A stretch of DNA of 27,264 bases from Tropicimonas sp047971885 (GCF_047971885.1 NZ_JBKEAE010000082.1:1-27264), one strand, 5' to 3'. Numbered from the stretch's first letter, positions 6,363 through 14,581 are shown. A program made the numbers and translations. The notes: generated from the sequence alone by a model not told the origin.

Positions 6363-7901
6363 ATGCCAAGGCCAGCCCTGCACCTGCGCAACCTGCTGCG
6401 CAGGCTGAACGACAGGTTGATTCACCCGCACGCGCTGACCTTTCTGCCGGCGCTGATGCTTGGCGGGTACTGGTATGGCGGCGAGGGGTTGCTGATAATC
6501 GCCGCGATTGCCGTTCCCACGCTGCTGCTGATCGCCCAGGCGCTCGATTCCGCCCACCCGGACAAGTGGATCGACCCGCTCACAGGTCTGGCAAACCGCG
6601 CGCTGCTGGTCGAAACCATCGCGTCGCATCTGGCGCATTTTGCCGGAAAGGAGCGGTCGACGATCGTCTTCGCCATCCAGATCGACGATTTCTCCGAAAT
6701 CGTCGACTCGCTTGGCAGCGCGGGCGCACGGGAAGTCCTGCGCAAGACGGCGGACCGGATCGTCGACATGCTGCGCCCCGACGACACACCGGCGCGACTG
6801 GTCGAACACCGTTTCGGGGTGGTGCTCGGCCCGCTCCGCAAGGCGAATCTCGATATCGGATTGCAGGTTTCCGAACGGATTCAGGCAGCCATCGCCGAGC
6901 CGTTCAGCATCGGCGGCGCAACCGTCCATGTCTCCGCCTCGGTGGGCCTGTGTCTGGGGCGCCGCAGCCCCGCACCCGGCGCAGAAGCGTTGCTGACGGC
7001 GGCCGAGATCGCACTCGACGAGGCGCGGCGGGCGGGGCGGGGCGCCATCCGCGCCTTCTCTCCCGAAATGACCGCTGCGGTCGAACGTCGTCATGCGCTC
7101 GAAACACAGGTCGCGTCAGCCTTCGAAGACGGACAGATACAGGCGTGGTTCCAGCCGCAGATCTCGACCGACACCGGCATGGTATCCGGCTTCGAAACCC
7201 TGGCCCGCTGGGTGCATCCCGAACGTGGCGTGATCGAACCGTCGGAGTTTCTCGATGCCGCCGAAATCGCCGGATTGTCGGAACGGCTGGGTGAACTGAT
7301 GCTGTTTCGCGGGCTTTCGGCGCTTCGCTTCTGGGACCGTGCCGGTTTTCGCGTCCCGCGCATCGCCTTCAACTTTTCGGCCGCCGAACTGCGCAATCCG
7401 CGCCTGGTCGACAGGATTCGCTGGGAACTGGACCGGTTCGACCTGACTCCCGACCGGCTGAACGTCGAAATCCTCGAATCCGTTGTGGTCGAAAGCGAGA
7501 ACGACACCATCATCGCCAATATCGCCGCGCTGGCGGCACTCGGCTGTCAGATCGACCTCGACGATTTCGGTACGCGTCATGCCTCGATCAGCAACATCCG
7601 CCGTTTTGCCGTCAGCCGGATCAAGATCGACCGCAGCTTCGTGCGAAATGTCGATTCCGAGCGCGAACAGCGCAGACTGGTCACGGCGATCCTGTCGATG
7701 GCGCAGCAACTCGATCTCGAGACCATTGCCGAAGGGGTCGAGACGATCGGCGAGCATGCCATGATGGCACAGCTTGGCTGCAACCACGTTCAGGGATTTT
7801 CGGTTGCACGCCCCATGCCGGTGGACGAAACGCCTGTTTGGATGGAGCGCCATATGGCGAAGCTCGGAGCGATCCCCGGCATCGACCGTTCAACAAGCTG
7901 A
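6363..7901 (+). CDS. Membrane-anchored GGDEF-EAL protein, probable c-di-GMP phosphodiesterase
   Basis: Protein of 512 residues with a short hydrophobic hairpin at about 25-62, a GGDEF-type domain at about 68-235 and an EAL domain at about 243-500. It follows DPLTGLANR (71-79), the usual GGDEF domain start, but the GG(D/E)EF signature is replaced by EHRFG (148-152), so diguanylate cyclase activity is not expected. The EAL domain keeps the metal and substrate ligands: ETL (278-280), Asn337, Glu369, Asp400-Asp401 in DDFGT, Lys421 in KIDRSF, Glu457 in AEGVET and Gln477 in VQGF. It should therefore hydrolyse c-di-GMP, with the dead GGDEF domain perhaps binding GTP as a regulator. It sits alone between ttcA and yidC, with no sensor domain beyond the membrane anchor. 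The leader forms a hairpin over its ribosome binding site. Confidence 0.9.
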   Translation: MPRPALHLRNLLRRLNDRLIHPHALTFLPALMLGGYWYGGEGLLIIAAIAVPTLLLIAQALDSAHPDKWIDPLTGLANRALLVETIASHLAHFAGKERSTIVFAIQIDDFSEIVDSLGSAGAREVLRKTADRIVDMLRPDDTPARLVEHRFGVVLGPLRKANLDIGLQVSERIQAAIAEPFSIGGATVHVSASVGLCLGRRSPAPGAEALLTAAEIALDEARRAGRGAIRAFSPEMTAAVERRHALETQVASAFEDGQIQAWFQPQISTDTGMVSGFETLARWVHPERGVIEPSEFLDAAEIAGLSERLGELMLFRGLSALRFWDRAGFRVPRIAFNFSAAELRNPRLVDRIRWELDRFDLTPDRLNVEILESVVVESENDTIIANIAALAALGCQIDLDDFGTRHASISNIRRFAVSRIKIDRSFVRNVDSEREQRRLVTAILSMAQQLDLETIAEGVETIGEHAMMAQLGCNHVQGFSVARPMPVDETPVWMERHMAKLGAIPGIDRSTS

Positions 7902-8329
7902 GACCGGCGAGCGACGAATTGCGTAATTCCACAATCCCGTCACACGGGCTCGCCATCCTTCGCGATGCGCAGAAGAGCGCGGGTTCGGAACCCATCATCC
8001 TGACGCAGGTGCAATCGCATATCGATATTGCTGACGGAAGCGATCTTCATCCTCGAACTCGCGTTGCACCAGCGTAACACCAAAAGGCGAGAGCACCGGG
8101 GTGACGGTTTGCAGGCGCGTCCTATCGACACCGCTGCCGTCGCCAGAACCGGCGCCGCATCGCCGCTAACCCGGCCTGTATGTTCGGGTTCCGCTGCCGG
8201 CAAGCGCGGATCGCACCGGCAGATCATGACCTGCGAAAGCTCCCGCGATGGGGAATCTGCTTGACGTTTCGGCCTGTGGCGGATTGAACCCCTTCCAACC
8301 CGGAAAACAAGGATGTCGGTGTTCCCCCG
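7902..8329. other. 428-base gap without a supported gene
   Basis: No reading frame here carries a recognisable domain or a good start signal. On the minus strand, two adjacent frames around 7960-8110 give protein-like text (VTPVLSPFGVTLVQREF in one, IDMRLHLRQDDGFRTRALL in the next, ending at a TGA near 7960). This faintly resembles the tail of a prepilin-type protein broken by a frameshift, but the evidence is too weak for a pseudogene call. An inverted repeat TGCCGG (8195-8200)/CCGGCA (8216-8221) and a candidate yidC promoter (8261-8289) are also here. Confidence 0.35.
8261..8289 (+). promoter_or_regulatory. Candidate yidC promoter
   Basis: TTGACG (8261-8266) is followed 17 bases later by TTGAAC (8284-8289). 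The -35 is good and the -10 is poor. Since yidC is preceded by a 428-base gap, it should have its own promoter, and this is the best match near the gene. The assignment is tentative. Confidence 0.35.
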
Positions 8330-10138
8330 ATGGACGATCAGAACAAGAATCTCATTCTCGCCACGGCTCTCAGCTTCATCGTGATCCTGATCTGGTTCTT
8401 GCTGTTCCCGCCGCCCGAACCGATTGTCAGCCCGAACGATCCGGCTGCGGTGGCGACCGATTCCCCGGGCCAGACATCGGCGACGGTACCGCAAATGGCC
8501 GAAACCGGCCTGCCGGCGGCAACCACCGATGTTACCCCGGTGTCGGACGCGCCACGTGTCGCGGTCGAGACTCCGCGGCTCAGCGGCTCGATTTCGCTGG
8601 CCGGCGGACGCCTCGACGAATTGCTGCTGAGCGACTACCACGAAACCATCGAAGCCGACTCGCCCGAGGTGACACTGCTGCGCCCGGTGGGCGGGCCGCT
8701 TTCGTATTATTCCCTGTTCGGCTGGGCGCCGGGGGGCACCCTGACACCCGCCGACGTGCCGGGCACCGATACGCTGTGGGCGCTTGAAGGAGGCGAGAAG
8801 CTGACGCCGGAAAGCGCCGTCACACTGCGATGGGACAGCCCGTCGGGGCTGATCTTCCGCCGCGAGATCTCGGTGGACGACAAGTACATGTTCACCGTGA
8901 TCCAGTCGGTCCAGAACCCGACCGGAACCGCGCAGCGGGCCGCCCCCTATGGCATCATCGCCCGGCACGGCCTGCCGAATCTGGCCAATTTCTTCATCCT
9001 GCACGAAGGCGTCGTCGCCATGGCCGACGGCAAGCTGACCGAGCAGGATTATGGCGACATGGAAGACCTCGAAACCGATCCGGCGCGCGGCGCGCAGGCT
9101 TCGACGACCGAGGATGTCTCGCAGGGCTGGATCGGTTTCACCGACAAGTACTGGATGACCACGCTGATCCCCGACGAGGGCGAGACCTTCGATCAGGTCA
9201 TGCTCTATCAGGCGGGTACGCCCATCTACCAGACCCAGACCATCTATCCGGCACAGGAAATCGCTCCGGGGCAGACGGTCTCGAAAACCACCCGGCTGTT
9301 CGCCGGCGCCAAGGAATGGGAGACGATCCGCCATTACGAGCAGGACGAGAACGTCCACCGGTTCGTCGATTCGATCGACTGGGGCTGGTTCTTCTTCCTG
9401 ACCAAACCGATCTTCCGCGTGCTGCATTTTCTCAACAATCTGATCGGCAACATGGGCTGGTCGATCATCGGTCTGACGCTGCTGATCAAGACGATCCTCT
9501 TCCCGCTGGCCTACAAGTCCTATTCGTCGATGGCCAAGATGAAGGAGCTTCAGCCCGAGATGGAGAAGCTCAAGGAGCGCGCCGGCGAGGACCGGCAGAT
9601 GCTGCAAAAAGAGATGATGGAGCTTTACAAGAAGGAAAAGGTGAACCCGGCTTCGGGCTGCCTGCCGATCCTTCTGCAAATTCCCATCTTCTTCTCGCTC
9701 TACAAGGTGATCTTCGTCACCATCGAGCTCCGGCAGGCGCCGTGGATCGGCTGGATCCGCGACCTGTCGGCGCCTGACCCGTCGTCGATCCTGAATCTCT
9801 TCGGGCTGCTGCCCTGGGCGGTGCCCGATCTCGGGCCGCTGCAGCTTCTGTCGCTCGGTATCCTGCCGATCCTGCTCGGCATTTCCATGTGGATGCAGCA
9901 GAAGCTCAACCCGGCGCCCACCGACCCGACCCAGCAGATGATATTTGCCTGGATGCCCTGGGTCTTCATGTTCATGCTGGGGAATTTCGCCAGCGGTCTG
10001 GTGCTCTACTGGATCACCAACAATACGCTGACCTTCATCCAGCAATACACGATCATGCGGCGGCACGGCTTCAGGCCGGACGTCTTCGGCAATATCGCGT
10101 CGAGCTTCCGGCGCAAGAAGAAGCCGGACGCGAAGTGA
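8330..10138 (+). CDS. yidC: Membrane protein insertase YidC
   Basis: Inner-membrane insertase/chaperone of 602 residues that integrates membrane proteins alone or with SecYEG. The N-terminal anchor is at 7-27 after MDDQNKN, a start typical of Gram-negative YidC. A Pro/Thr-rich linker and the large periplasmic beta-domain follow to about 350. The conserved C-terminal five-helix core contains GWSIIGLTLLIKTILFPL, YKSYSSMAKMKELQPEM, NPASGCLPILLQIPIFFSLY and a final NNTLTFIQQY segment. The tail RKKKPDAK is basic, as expected for ribosome contact. A GGATG purine stretch lies somewhat far from the ATG. Its stop overlaps the start of the MOSC gene by four bases. Confidence 0.98.
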   Translation: MDDQNKNLILATALSFIVILIWFLLFPPPEPIVSPNDPAAVATDSPGQTSATVPQMAETGLPAATTDVTPVSDAPRVAVETPRLSGSISLAGGRLDELLLSDYHETIEADSPEVTLLRPVGGPLSYYSLFGWAPGGTLTPADVPGTDTLWALEGGEKLTPESAVTLRWDSPSGLIFRREISVDDKYMFTVIQSVQNPTGTAQRAAPYGIIARHGLPNLANFFILHEGVVAMADGKLTEQDYGDMEDLETDPARGAQASTTEDVSQGWIGFTDKYWMTTLIPDEGETFDQVMLYQAGTPIYQTQTIYPAQEIAPGQTVSKTTRLFAGAKEWETIRHYEQDENVHRFVDSIDWGWFFFLTKPIFRVLHFLNNLIGNMGWSIIGLTLLIKTILFPLAYKSYSSMAKMKELQPEMEKLKERAGEDRQMLQKEMMELYKKEKVNPASGCLPILLQIPIFFSLYKVIFVTIELRQAPWIGWIRDLSAPDPSSILNLFGLLPWAVPDLGPLQLLSLGILPILLGISMWMQQKLNPAPTDPTQQMIFAWMPWVFMFMLGNFASGLVLYWITNNTLTFIQQYTIMRRHGFRPDVFGNIASSFRRKKKPDAK

Positions 10139-10893
10139 CCGGACTGCTTGCCCATATCTGCCGCCACCCGATCAAGTCGATCGGGTGGGAGGCATTGCCC
10201 TCGGTCGATCTGACGGCCGGAAAGGCGCTGCCCTCGGACCGCAAGTGGGCGCTGGCCCACCAGGCAGCCGAGTTCAGCGCCCCCCCCGACAAATGGTATG
10301 CCAAGCGCAATTTTGTCCGCGGAGTCGCGGCGCCGGCGCTGATGGCCGTGCGCGCCACGCTTTCCGACGATCTGAACTGGATCGCCCTGACCCACCCGAA
10401 CGCGGCGCCGATCGAATTCGCCCCCGACACCGAAGCGGGTTCGGCCGCGCTGGTCGCGTGGATCGCGCCGATGTGGCCCGAAAACCGGCCGGCGCCCGCC
10501 CGGCTGGTGCGGGTGCCGGATCAGGCCATGACCGACCGGCCGGAGCCGTTCGTTTCGATCCTCAATGTCGAATCCAACCGCGACCTCGGTGCGCGGGTCG
10601 GCCAGGATCTGTCGATCCATCGCTGGCGCGGAAACCTCTGGCTCGATGGTGTCGCGCCCTTCGAGGAGTTCGACTGGATCGGCCGGCGGATCCGGATCGG
10701 CAATGCGGTGCTCAGGATCGAACAGCGGATCACCCGGTGCAACGCGACCAAGGCCAACCCCGCGACCGGGATCGCCGATATCGACACGCTCGGCGCGCTG
10801 AAGGCGGCTTTCGGGCATCAGGATTTCGGGGTTTACGCGCGCGTCGTGGCAGGCGGCCACCTTCACCTGGGCGACAGGATCGAGTTGCTGTGA
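10135..10893 (+). CDS. MOSC domain protein
   Basis: MOSC-domain protein of 252 residues starting at a GTG that overlaps the yidC stop (GTGA). The N-terminal beta-barrel part carries HICRHPIKSIG and the MOSC core carries SILNVESNRDLGARVG (141-156), FRGN-like RWRGNLWLDG (163-172) and the conserved cysteine in ITRCNATKANPATG (199-212), Cys202. MOSC proteins are related to the molybdenum-cofactor sulfurase C-terminal domain and to YiiM/mARC, which bind sulfurated or cysteine-ligated molybdenum cofactor. The precise reaction here is unknown. The gene sits between yidC and yihA in many relatives and appears translationally coupled to both. Confidence 0.88.
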   Translation: MTGLLAHICRHPIKSIGWEALPSVDLTAGKALPSDRKWALAHQAAEFSAPPDKWYAKRNFVRGVAAPALMAVRATLSDDLNWIALTHPNAAPIEFAPDTEAGSAALVAWIAPMWPENRPAPARLVRVPDQAMTDRPEPFVSILNVESNRDLGARVGQDLSIHRWRGNLWLDGVAPFEEFDWIGRRIRIGNAVLRIEQRITRCNATKANPATGIADIDTLGALKAAFGHQDFGVYARVVAGGHLHLGDRIELL

Positions 10894-11543
10894 CGGGCCT
10901 TCCCTTTCCGCTCGCCGCCGCACCCGACGAAACCGCGCAGGAGCGCGGGCGCAAGCTTTTCGCCGGGCAGGCGGCATTTCTCAAGGGCGTGGTGGCCATG
11001 TCCGGCATGCCGCCGGCAAACCGGCTCGAGGTTTGTTTCGCCGGGCGCTCGAATGTCGGAAAGTCGACACTGATCAACGCGCTGACCGGGCACAAGGCGC
11101 TGGCGCGCGCCTCGAACACGCCCGGGCGCACGCAGGAGATCAATTTCTTCACGCTGGGCAACACGCATTATCTGGTCGACCTGCCCGGCTATGGATTTGC
11201 CAAAGCGCCGGTTGCCGTGGTCGAAAAGTGGCAGAAACTGCTCAGGGCCTATCTGTCGGGCCGCCCGACGCTGCGCCGCGCCTTTGTGCTGATCGATGCG
11301 CGCCACGGGATCAAGACGGTGGATCAGGATATCCTGACCCTGCTGGACAAGGCCGCCGTGCCGTTCCAGGTGGTGCTGACCAAGACCGACAAGGTAAAGG
11401 CCGCCGCGCAGGACGCGGTGCTCGAACAGGTGCGCGGCGCATTGCAGCCTCACCCCGCCGCCTATCCGGAACTGGTGTTGACCTCGTCCGAGACGGGCGA
11501 CGGCATTCCCACCTTGCGCAGCATCATTGCCGGGCTCGCCTGA
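10890..11543 (+). CDS. yihA: Ribosome biogenesis GTP-binding protein YihA/EngB
   Basis: Small GTPase of 217 residues needed for large ribosomal subunit assembly. The motifs are G1 GRSNVGKS (52-59), the switch threonine region SNTPGRTQEINFF (75-87), G3 DLPGYG (97-102), G4 TKTD (164-167) and a G5-like SSE near the C-terminus. GYGFAKAP after G3 is diagnostic of EngB. The start is a GTG overlapping the MOSC gene stop (GTGA at 10890-10893). A 142-base gap follows before argB, without a clear terminator. Confidence 0.96.
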   Translation: MTGLPFPLAAAPDETAQERGRKLFAGQAAFLKGVVAMSGMPPANRLEVCFAGRSNVGKSTLINALTGHKALARASNTPGRTQEINFFTLGNTHYLVDLPGYGFAKAPVAVVEKWQKLLRAYLSGRPTLRRAFVLIDARHGIKTVDQDILTLLDKAAVPFQVVLTKTDKVKAAAQDAVLEQVRGALQPHPAAYPELVLTSSETGDGIPTLRSIIAGLA

Positions 11544-11685
11544 TCGCGCGACCCGACGCGGCGACGGCGCGACGCCAACCGTCCGATGCGGCATCGCTGC
11601 GCCGGTTCGCCGGCACTTCACCCTTGGCAGCCGATCTTCGCCGGCGTAACAGCAGACTTCTAACCGGACCTGAGCCCTGCCCGAG

Positions 11686-12573
11686 ATGAGAAAACAGACG
11701 ATGAACCGCGACTGGATCGCCACCGCCCGCACCCTTTCCGAGGCCCTGCCCTATCTTCAGCGCTATACCGGCGCGACCGTGGTCATCAAGTTCGGCGGTC
11801 ACGCGATGGGCGACGCCGAGCAGATGGACAGCTTCGCCCGCGACATCGTGCTGATGAATCAGGTCGGCGTGCACCCGGTGATCGTTCACGGCGGCGGCCC
11901 GATGATCAACGACCTGCTGAAACGGCTGGATATCAGGTCGGAGTTCGTCAACGGCAAGCGCGTCACCGACGAGGCCACTATGGAGGTGGTCGAAATGGTG
12001 CTGTCCGGACTGGTCAACAAGCGTATCGTACAGGCGATCAACGGTCAGGGTGGCCGTGCCGTGGGCCTTTCGGGCAAGGACGCCAACATGATGGTCTGCG
12101 ATCCGCTCGATCCGGCGCTGGGTCTTGTCGGACAGCCGGTCGAGGTTTCGCCGGATCTGATCCGCCAGATGCACGGGCACAGGATCATCCCCGTCGTCGC
12201 TCCGCTCGGCGCCGGTCGCAACGGCGAGACGTTCAACGTCAACGGCGATACCGCTGCGGGTGCCGTCGCCGCCGCGCTCAGGGCCGACCGCCTGTTGCTG
12301 CTGACCGATGTCGCGGGGGTCAAGGACGAGAGCGGCGAGGTCGTTACCCAGCTTACCCCGGAGCACGTTCGTGAACTGACACGCAAGGGCGTGATTGCCG
12401 GCGGCATGATCCCCAAGACGGAAACCGCGCTGGCGGCGATCGCCGGCGGGGTCCGGGCGGTGGTTATCCTCGACGGGCGGGCGCCCAATGCCTGTCTGCT
12501 GGAACTGTTCACCGATCACGGCGCCGGATCGCTGATCCGCATCCCCGTCGAACAGAATCCGCGCCGCATGTGA
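11686..12573 (+). CDS. argB: Acetylglutamate kinase
   Basis: Second enzyme of arginine biosynthesis, phosphorylating N-acetyl-L-glutamate with ATP in the cytoplasm; 295 residues. It has VVIKFGGHAMG (32-42) with the catalytic lysine, the glycine-rich VIVHGGGPMIN (65-75), the NVNGDTAAGAVA segment and a C-terminal GRAPNACLLELFT. The N-terminal extension DWIATARTLSEALPYLQRY (9-27) matches the kinked helix seen in arginine-inhibited hexameric enzymes, so feedback inhibition by arginine is likely. Start is ATG 11686; an in-frame ATG at 11701 is an alternative, and neither has a strong ribosome binding site. Confidence 0.97.
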   Translation: MRKQTMNRDWIATARTLSEALPYLQRYTGATVVIKFGGHAMGDAEQMDSFARDIVLMNQVGVHPVIVHGGGPMINDLLKRLDIRSEFVNGKRVTDEATMEVVEMVLSGLVNKRIVQAINGQGGRAVGLSGKDANMMVCDPLDPALGLVGQPVEVSPDLIRQMHGHRIIPVVAPLGAGRNGETFNVNGDTAAGAVAAALRADRLLLLTDVAGVKDESGEVVTQLTPEHVRELTRKGVIAGGMIPKTETALAAIAGGVRAVVILDGRAPNACLLELFTDHGAGSLIRIPVEQNPRRM

Positions 12574-12618
12574 TTTTTGGCTTCGCATTGACCGCTAACG
12601 GCCTATGATCGCCACACC

Positions 12619-13302
12619 ATGCCGCCCGAGCCTTCCAGTTTCGCCGAATACGAGGCCACAGACCGCACCGCAGCGGAGCATTGGCTGTCGATCATGGGCG
12701 GCTTCCATCCCGCGCCGGACGAGGCGGGCCTTCCGCCCGGCACGGCAACATTGCTGTTGCTGGCCCCAAGGGAGCCCGGATTCTGGCCCGAAGTTTCGGC
12801 CGCGCCGGAATTTCGCGACGGGAACCCCGATCCGCTGGACCGCTGGTCGCGGCGCGTTATCGGCGGCTGGGCGCAGGCAAGCAGGGCTGCTGCGCTCTTT
12901 CCGTTCGATGGCCCGCCCTACCTGCCGTTTTTCGACTGGGCGCGACGGACCGGCCACGCATGGCCATCCCCGGTGGCGATGCTGGTGCATGACCGGGCCG
13001 GGCTCTTCCTGTCGATCCGGGGCGCACTGGCCCTGACCCGGCGGATCGCGCTGCCCGGCGCCGCGCCGCGCCCCTGCGACACTTGCAAAACAAGCCCCTG
13101 CCGCAGCGCCTGCCCGGTGGACGCCCTCGCTTCGACCGGGTACGACCTCACCGCCTGCCATCGGTATCTCGACACCGCCGAAGGCACCGACTGTCTGGAG
13201 AACGGATGCGCCGCGCGCCGTGTCTGTCCGGTCAGCCGCCGCTATCCCCGCTCTCCGGCCCAGTCGGCCTTTCACATGCGCGCCTTTCATCGAATGACAT
13301 GA
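12619..13302 (+). CDS. 4Fe-4S ferredoxin-type protein
   Basis: Protein of 227 residues with an N-terminal region of unknown function (1-145) and a cysteine-rich C-terminal domain. The cysteines form CDTCKTSPCRSACP (153-166), that is C-x2-C-x4-C-x3-C-P, then Cys180, Cys192, Cys197 and Cys203 followed by Pro. These eight cysteines could hold two [4Fe-4S] clusters in an arrangement like the C-terminal half of epoxyqueuosine reductase QueG. The QueG cobalamin-binding domain is not recognisable, so this is a relative rather than QueG. Its partner and substrate are unknown. The stop overlaps the start of the SixA-like phosphatase (ATGA), a coupling that suggests co-expression. Confidence 0.75.
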   Translation: MPPEPSSFAEYEATDRTAAEHWLSIMGGFHPAPDEAGLPPGTATLLLLAPREPGFWPEVSAAPEFRDGNPDPLDRWSRRVIGGWAQASRAAALFPFDGPPYLPFFDWARRTGHAWPSPVAMLVHDRAGLFLSIRGALALTRRIALPGAAPRPCDTCKTSPCRSACPVDALASTGYDLTACHRYLDTAEGTDCLENGCAARRVCPVSRRYPRSPAQSAFHMRAFHRMT

Positions 13303-13799
13303 AACACCTGATCCTTCTTCGTCACGCCAAATCAAGCTGGCAGAACCCCGATATCGACGATTTCGACCGCTCGCTGAACAAGCGCGGCAAACGCGGCGCC
13401 AGAGCGCTCGGCGCATGGGTGCAGCAATCGGAATGGGTGCCAGATCAGGTGCTTTGCTCGTCGGCGCGCCGCACACGGGAAACCTGGGAGGAGATGGGGC
13501 TGGAGGGCGCGCCCGATCTGCGGGACGAGTTGTACAATGCCGACACCGCCGCGCTGCTTGATGCGCTGCGCAAGGCGCGGGGCGATACCGTGCTGCTGAT
13601 CGGCCACAACCCCGGTATCGCGCGACTTGCGCACCTGCTTGTCGCCGCCAGGCCGGATCACCCGCGTTTCGACGATTTCCCCACAGGATCGCTGCTGGTG
13701 GCCGATTTCGATATCGACAGCTTCGCCGCCCTTCAGCCCGAAACCGGCGTCGTGCGCGACTTCCTGACACCACACGACCTGACCGACGGCGGCGATTGA
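13299..13799 (+). CDS. SixA-type phosphohistidine phosphatase
   Basis: Histidine phosphatase superfamily protein of 166 residues. The RHG-like catalytic motif is LLRHAKS (6-12) with His9 as nucleophile. CSSARRTRETW (53-63) provides the second arginine, and LIGHNPG (100-106) the second catalytic histidine, His103. SixA of enteric bacteria dephosphorylates histidine-phosphotransfer domains, and close relatives occur widely in alphaproteobacteria with untested targets. The ATG overlaps the stop of the ferredoxin-type gene by four bases. A 119-base gap follows before the efflux operon, without a clear terminator. Confidence 0.88.
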   Translation: MKHLILLRHAKSSWQNPDIDDFDRSLNKRGKRGARALGAWVQQSEWVPDQVLCSSARRTRETWEEMGLEGAPDLRDELYNADTAALLDALRKARGDTVLLIGHNPGIARLAHLLVAARPDHPRFDDFPTGSLLVADFDIDSFAALQPETGVVRDFLTPHDLTDGGD

Positions 13800-13861
13800 A
13801 CCGGCTTTCTTCCGCGTCATCCTGACGGCTTTTCCCTGCCCCCGGGGGTTGCATTTCCGGC

Positions 13862-13890
13862 TTGCACTTTTTGGTCATTTGATTTAATCA
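13862..13890 (+). promoter_or_regulatory. Promoter of the TetR-efflux operon
   Basis: TTGCAC (13862-13867) and TAATCA (13885-13890) are separated by 17 bases, a good spacing. The -10 lies inside the palindromic operator at 13879-13903. This would be the start point for the four overlapping genes 13919-17587. Confidence 0.55.
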
Positions 13891-13903
13891 ATCGTTTGAT
13901 TGA
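13879..13903. promoter_or_regulatory. Overlapping palindromes, probable TetR operator
   Basis: Two inverted repeats share a half-site. TTGATT-T-AATCAA (13879-13891) is perfect around a central T, and TCAATC-GTTT-GATTGA (13888-13903) has 6-base perfect arms. The half-site TTGATT/AATCAA therefore appears three times. It overlaps the -10 and lies 15 bases before the TetR start codon, which is the usual position for autorepression by a TetR-family dimer. The repeats are seen directly; the regulator that binds is inferred. Confidence 0.7.
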
Positions 13904-13918
13904 AACTGGAATGACGAG

Positions 13919-14581
13919 ATGTCCGCTGAACCGACACCGGAACGGACCGGAACCGATACCACCCGCAAGGCACTGATCGACGCGGCGATCGAGCTATTCG
14001 GCAGCAAGGGGTTCGACGGTACCACCACGCGCGCCATCGCCCGGGCCGCCGGAACGAATGTCGCCTCGATCTCGTATCATTTCGGCGGCAAGGAAGCGCT
14101 GCGGCTGGCCTGTGGCGAGGAAATCTCTGCCCGCCTCGCCAATGTCGTCCGTGATACCGACACGGCACGGATCGAAACGCCCGACCAGGCGGCGGCATTG
14201 CTGAGGGAGGTCCTGTCGGCTTTTGTCCGCTTTATCGTCTCCGACGGCCGGGCAGCAAACATGGTGGCTTTCGTTCTGCGCGAATTGTCGGACGATTCAC
14301 CTGCCTTCGAGACGATCTTCACCGGCGTGATGGTGCCACGCCATGCGGCGCTCTGCCGGTTGTGGGAGGTTGCCACCGGTCAGCCGGCCGAAGACGAACA
14401 AACCCGGCTGATCCTGTTTTCGGTAATCGGGCAGGTGCTCTATTTCCGGATCGGCCAGCCGGTTGTGCTCAGGCGCATGGAATGGGACACGCTCGATCCG
14501 GCGCGGATCGACCGGATTACCGCCGTGCTGTGCAGCAATCTCGATGCCGTTATCACCGCCAGCCGAAAGCCCGCACCATGA
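13919..14581 (+). CDS. TetR-family repressor, CecR-like
   Basis: Transcriptional regulator of 220 residues. The N-terminal helix-turn-helix is at about 36-56 (TTTRAIARAAGTNVASISYHF), preceded by the family's AAIELFGSKGFDGT (22-35). The C-terminal ligand domain resembles the CecR/YbiH type, with FVLRELSDDSPAFE and a FSVIGQVLYFRIGQPV segment. In E. coli CecR (YbiH) represses the ybhGFSR ABC exporter, and the same partner types follow here: adaptor, ATPase and ABC-2 permease. The stop overlaps the adaptor start (ATGA). Autorepression through the palindromes overlapping the promoter is likely. The inducer is unknown. Confidence 0.87.
   Translation: MSAEPTPERTGTDTTRKALIDAAIELFGSKGFDGTTTRAIARAAGTNVASISYHFGGKEALRLACGEEISARLANVVRDTDTARIETPDQAAALLREVLSAFVRFIVSDGRAANMVAFVLRELSDDSPAFETIFTGVMVPRHAALCRLWEVATGQPAEDEQTRLILFSVIGQVLYFRIGQPVVLRRMEWDTLDPARIDRITAVLCSNLDAVITASRKPAP

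Noticed and set aside
7940..10066. 708-codon open frame on the minus strand opposite yidC
   Set aside because: It is antisense to an unmistakable yidC, is rich in Arg, Gln, Asp and His as GC-rich shadows are, and shows no domain.
13840..13856. CCCCCGGGGG palindrome as a terminator after the SixA-like gene
   Set aside because: The arms leave no loop and no T-run follows, so a functional terminator is not supported.
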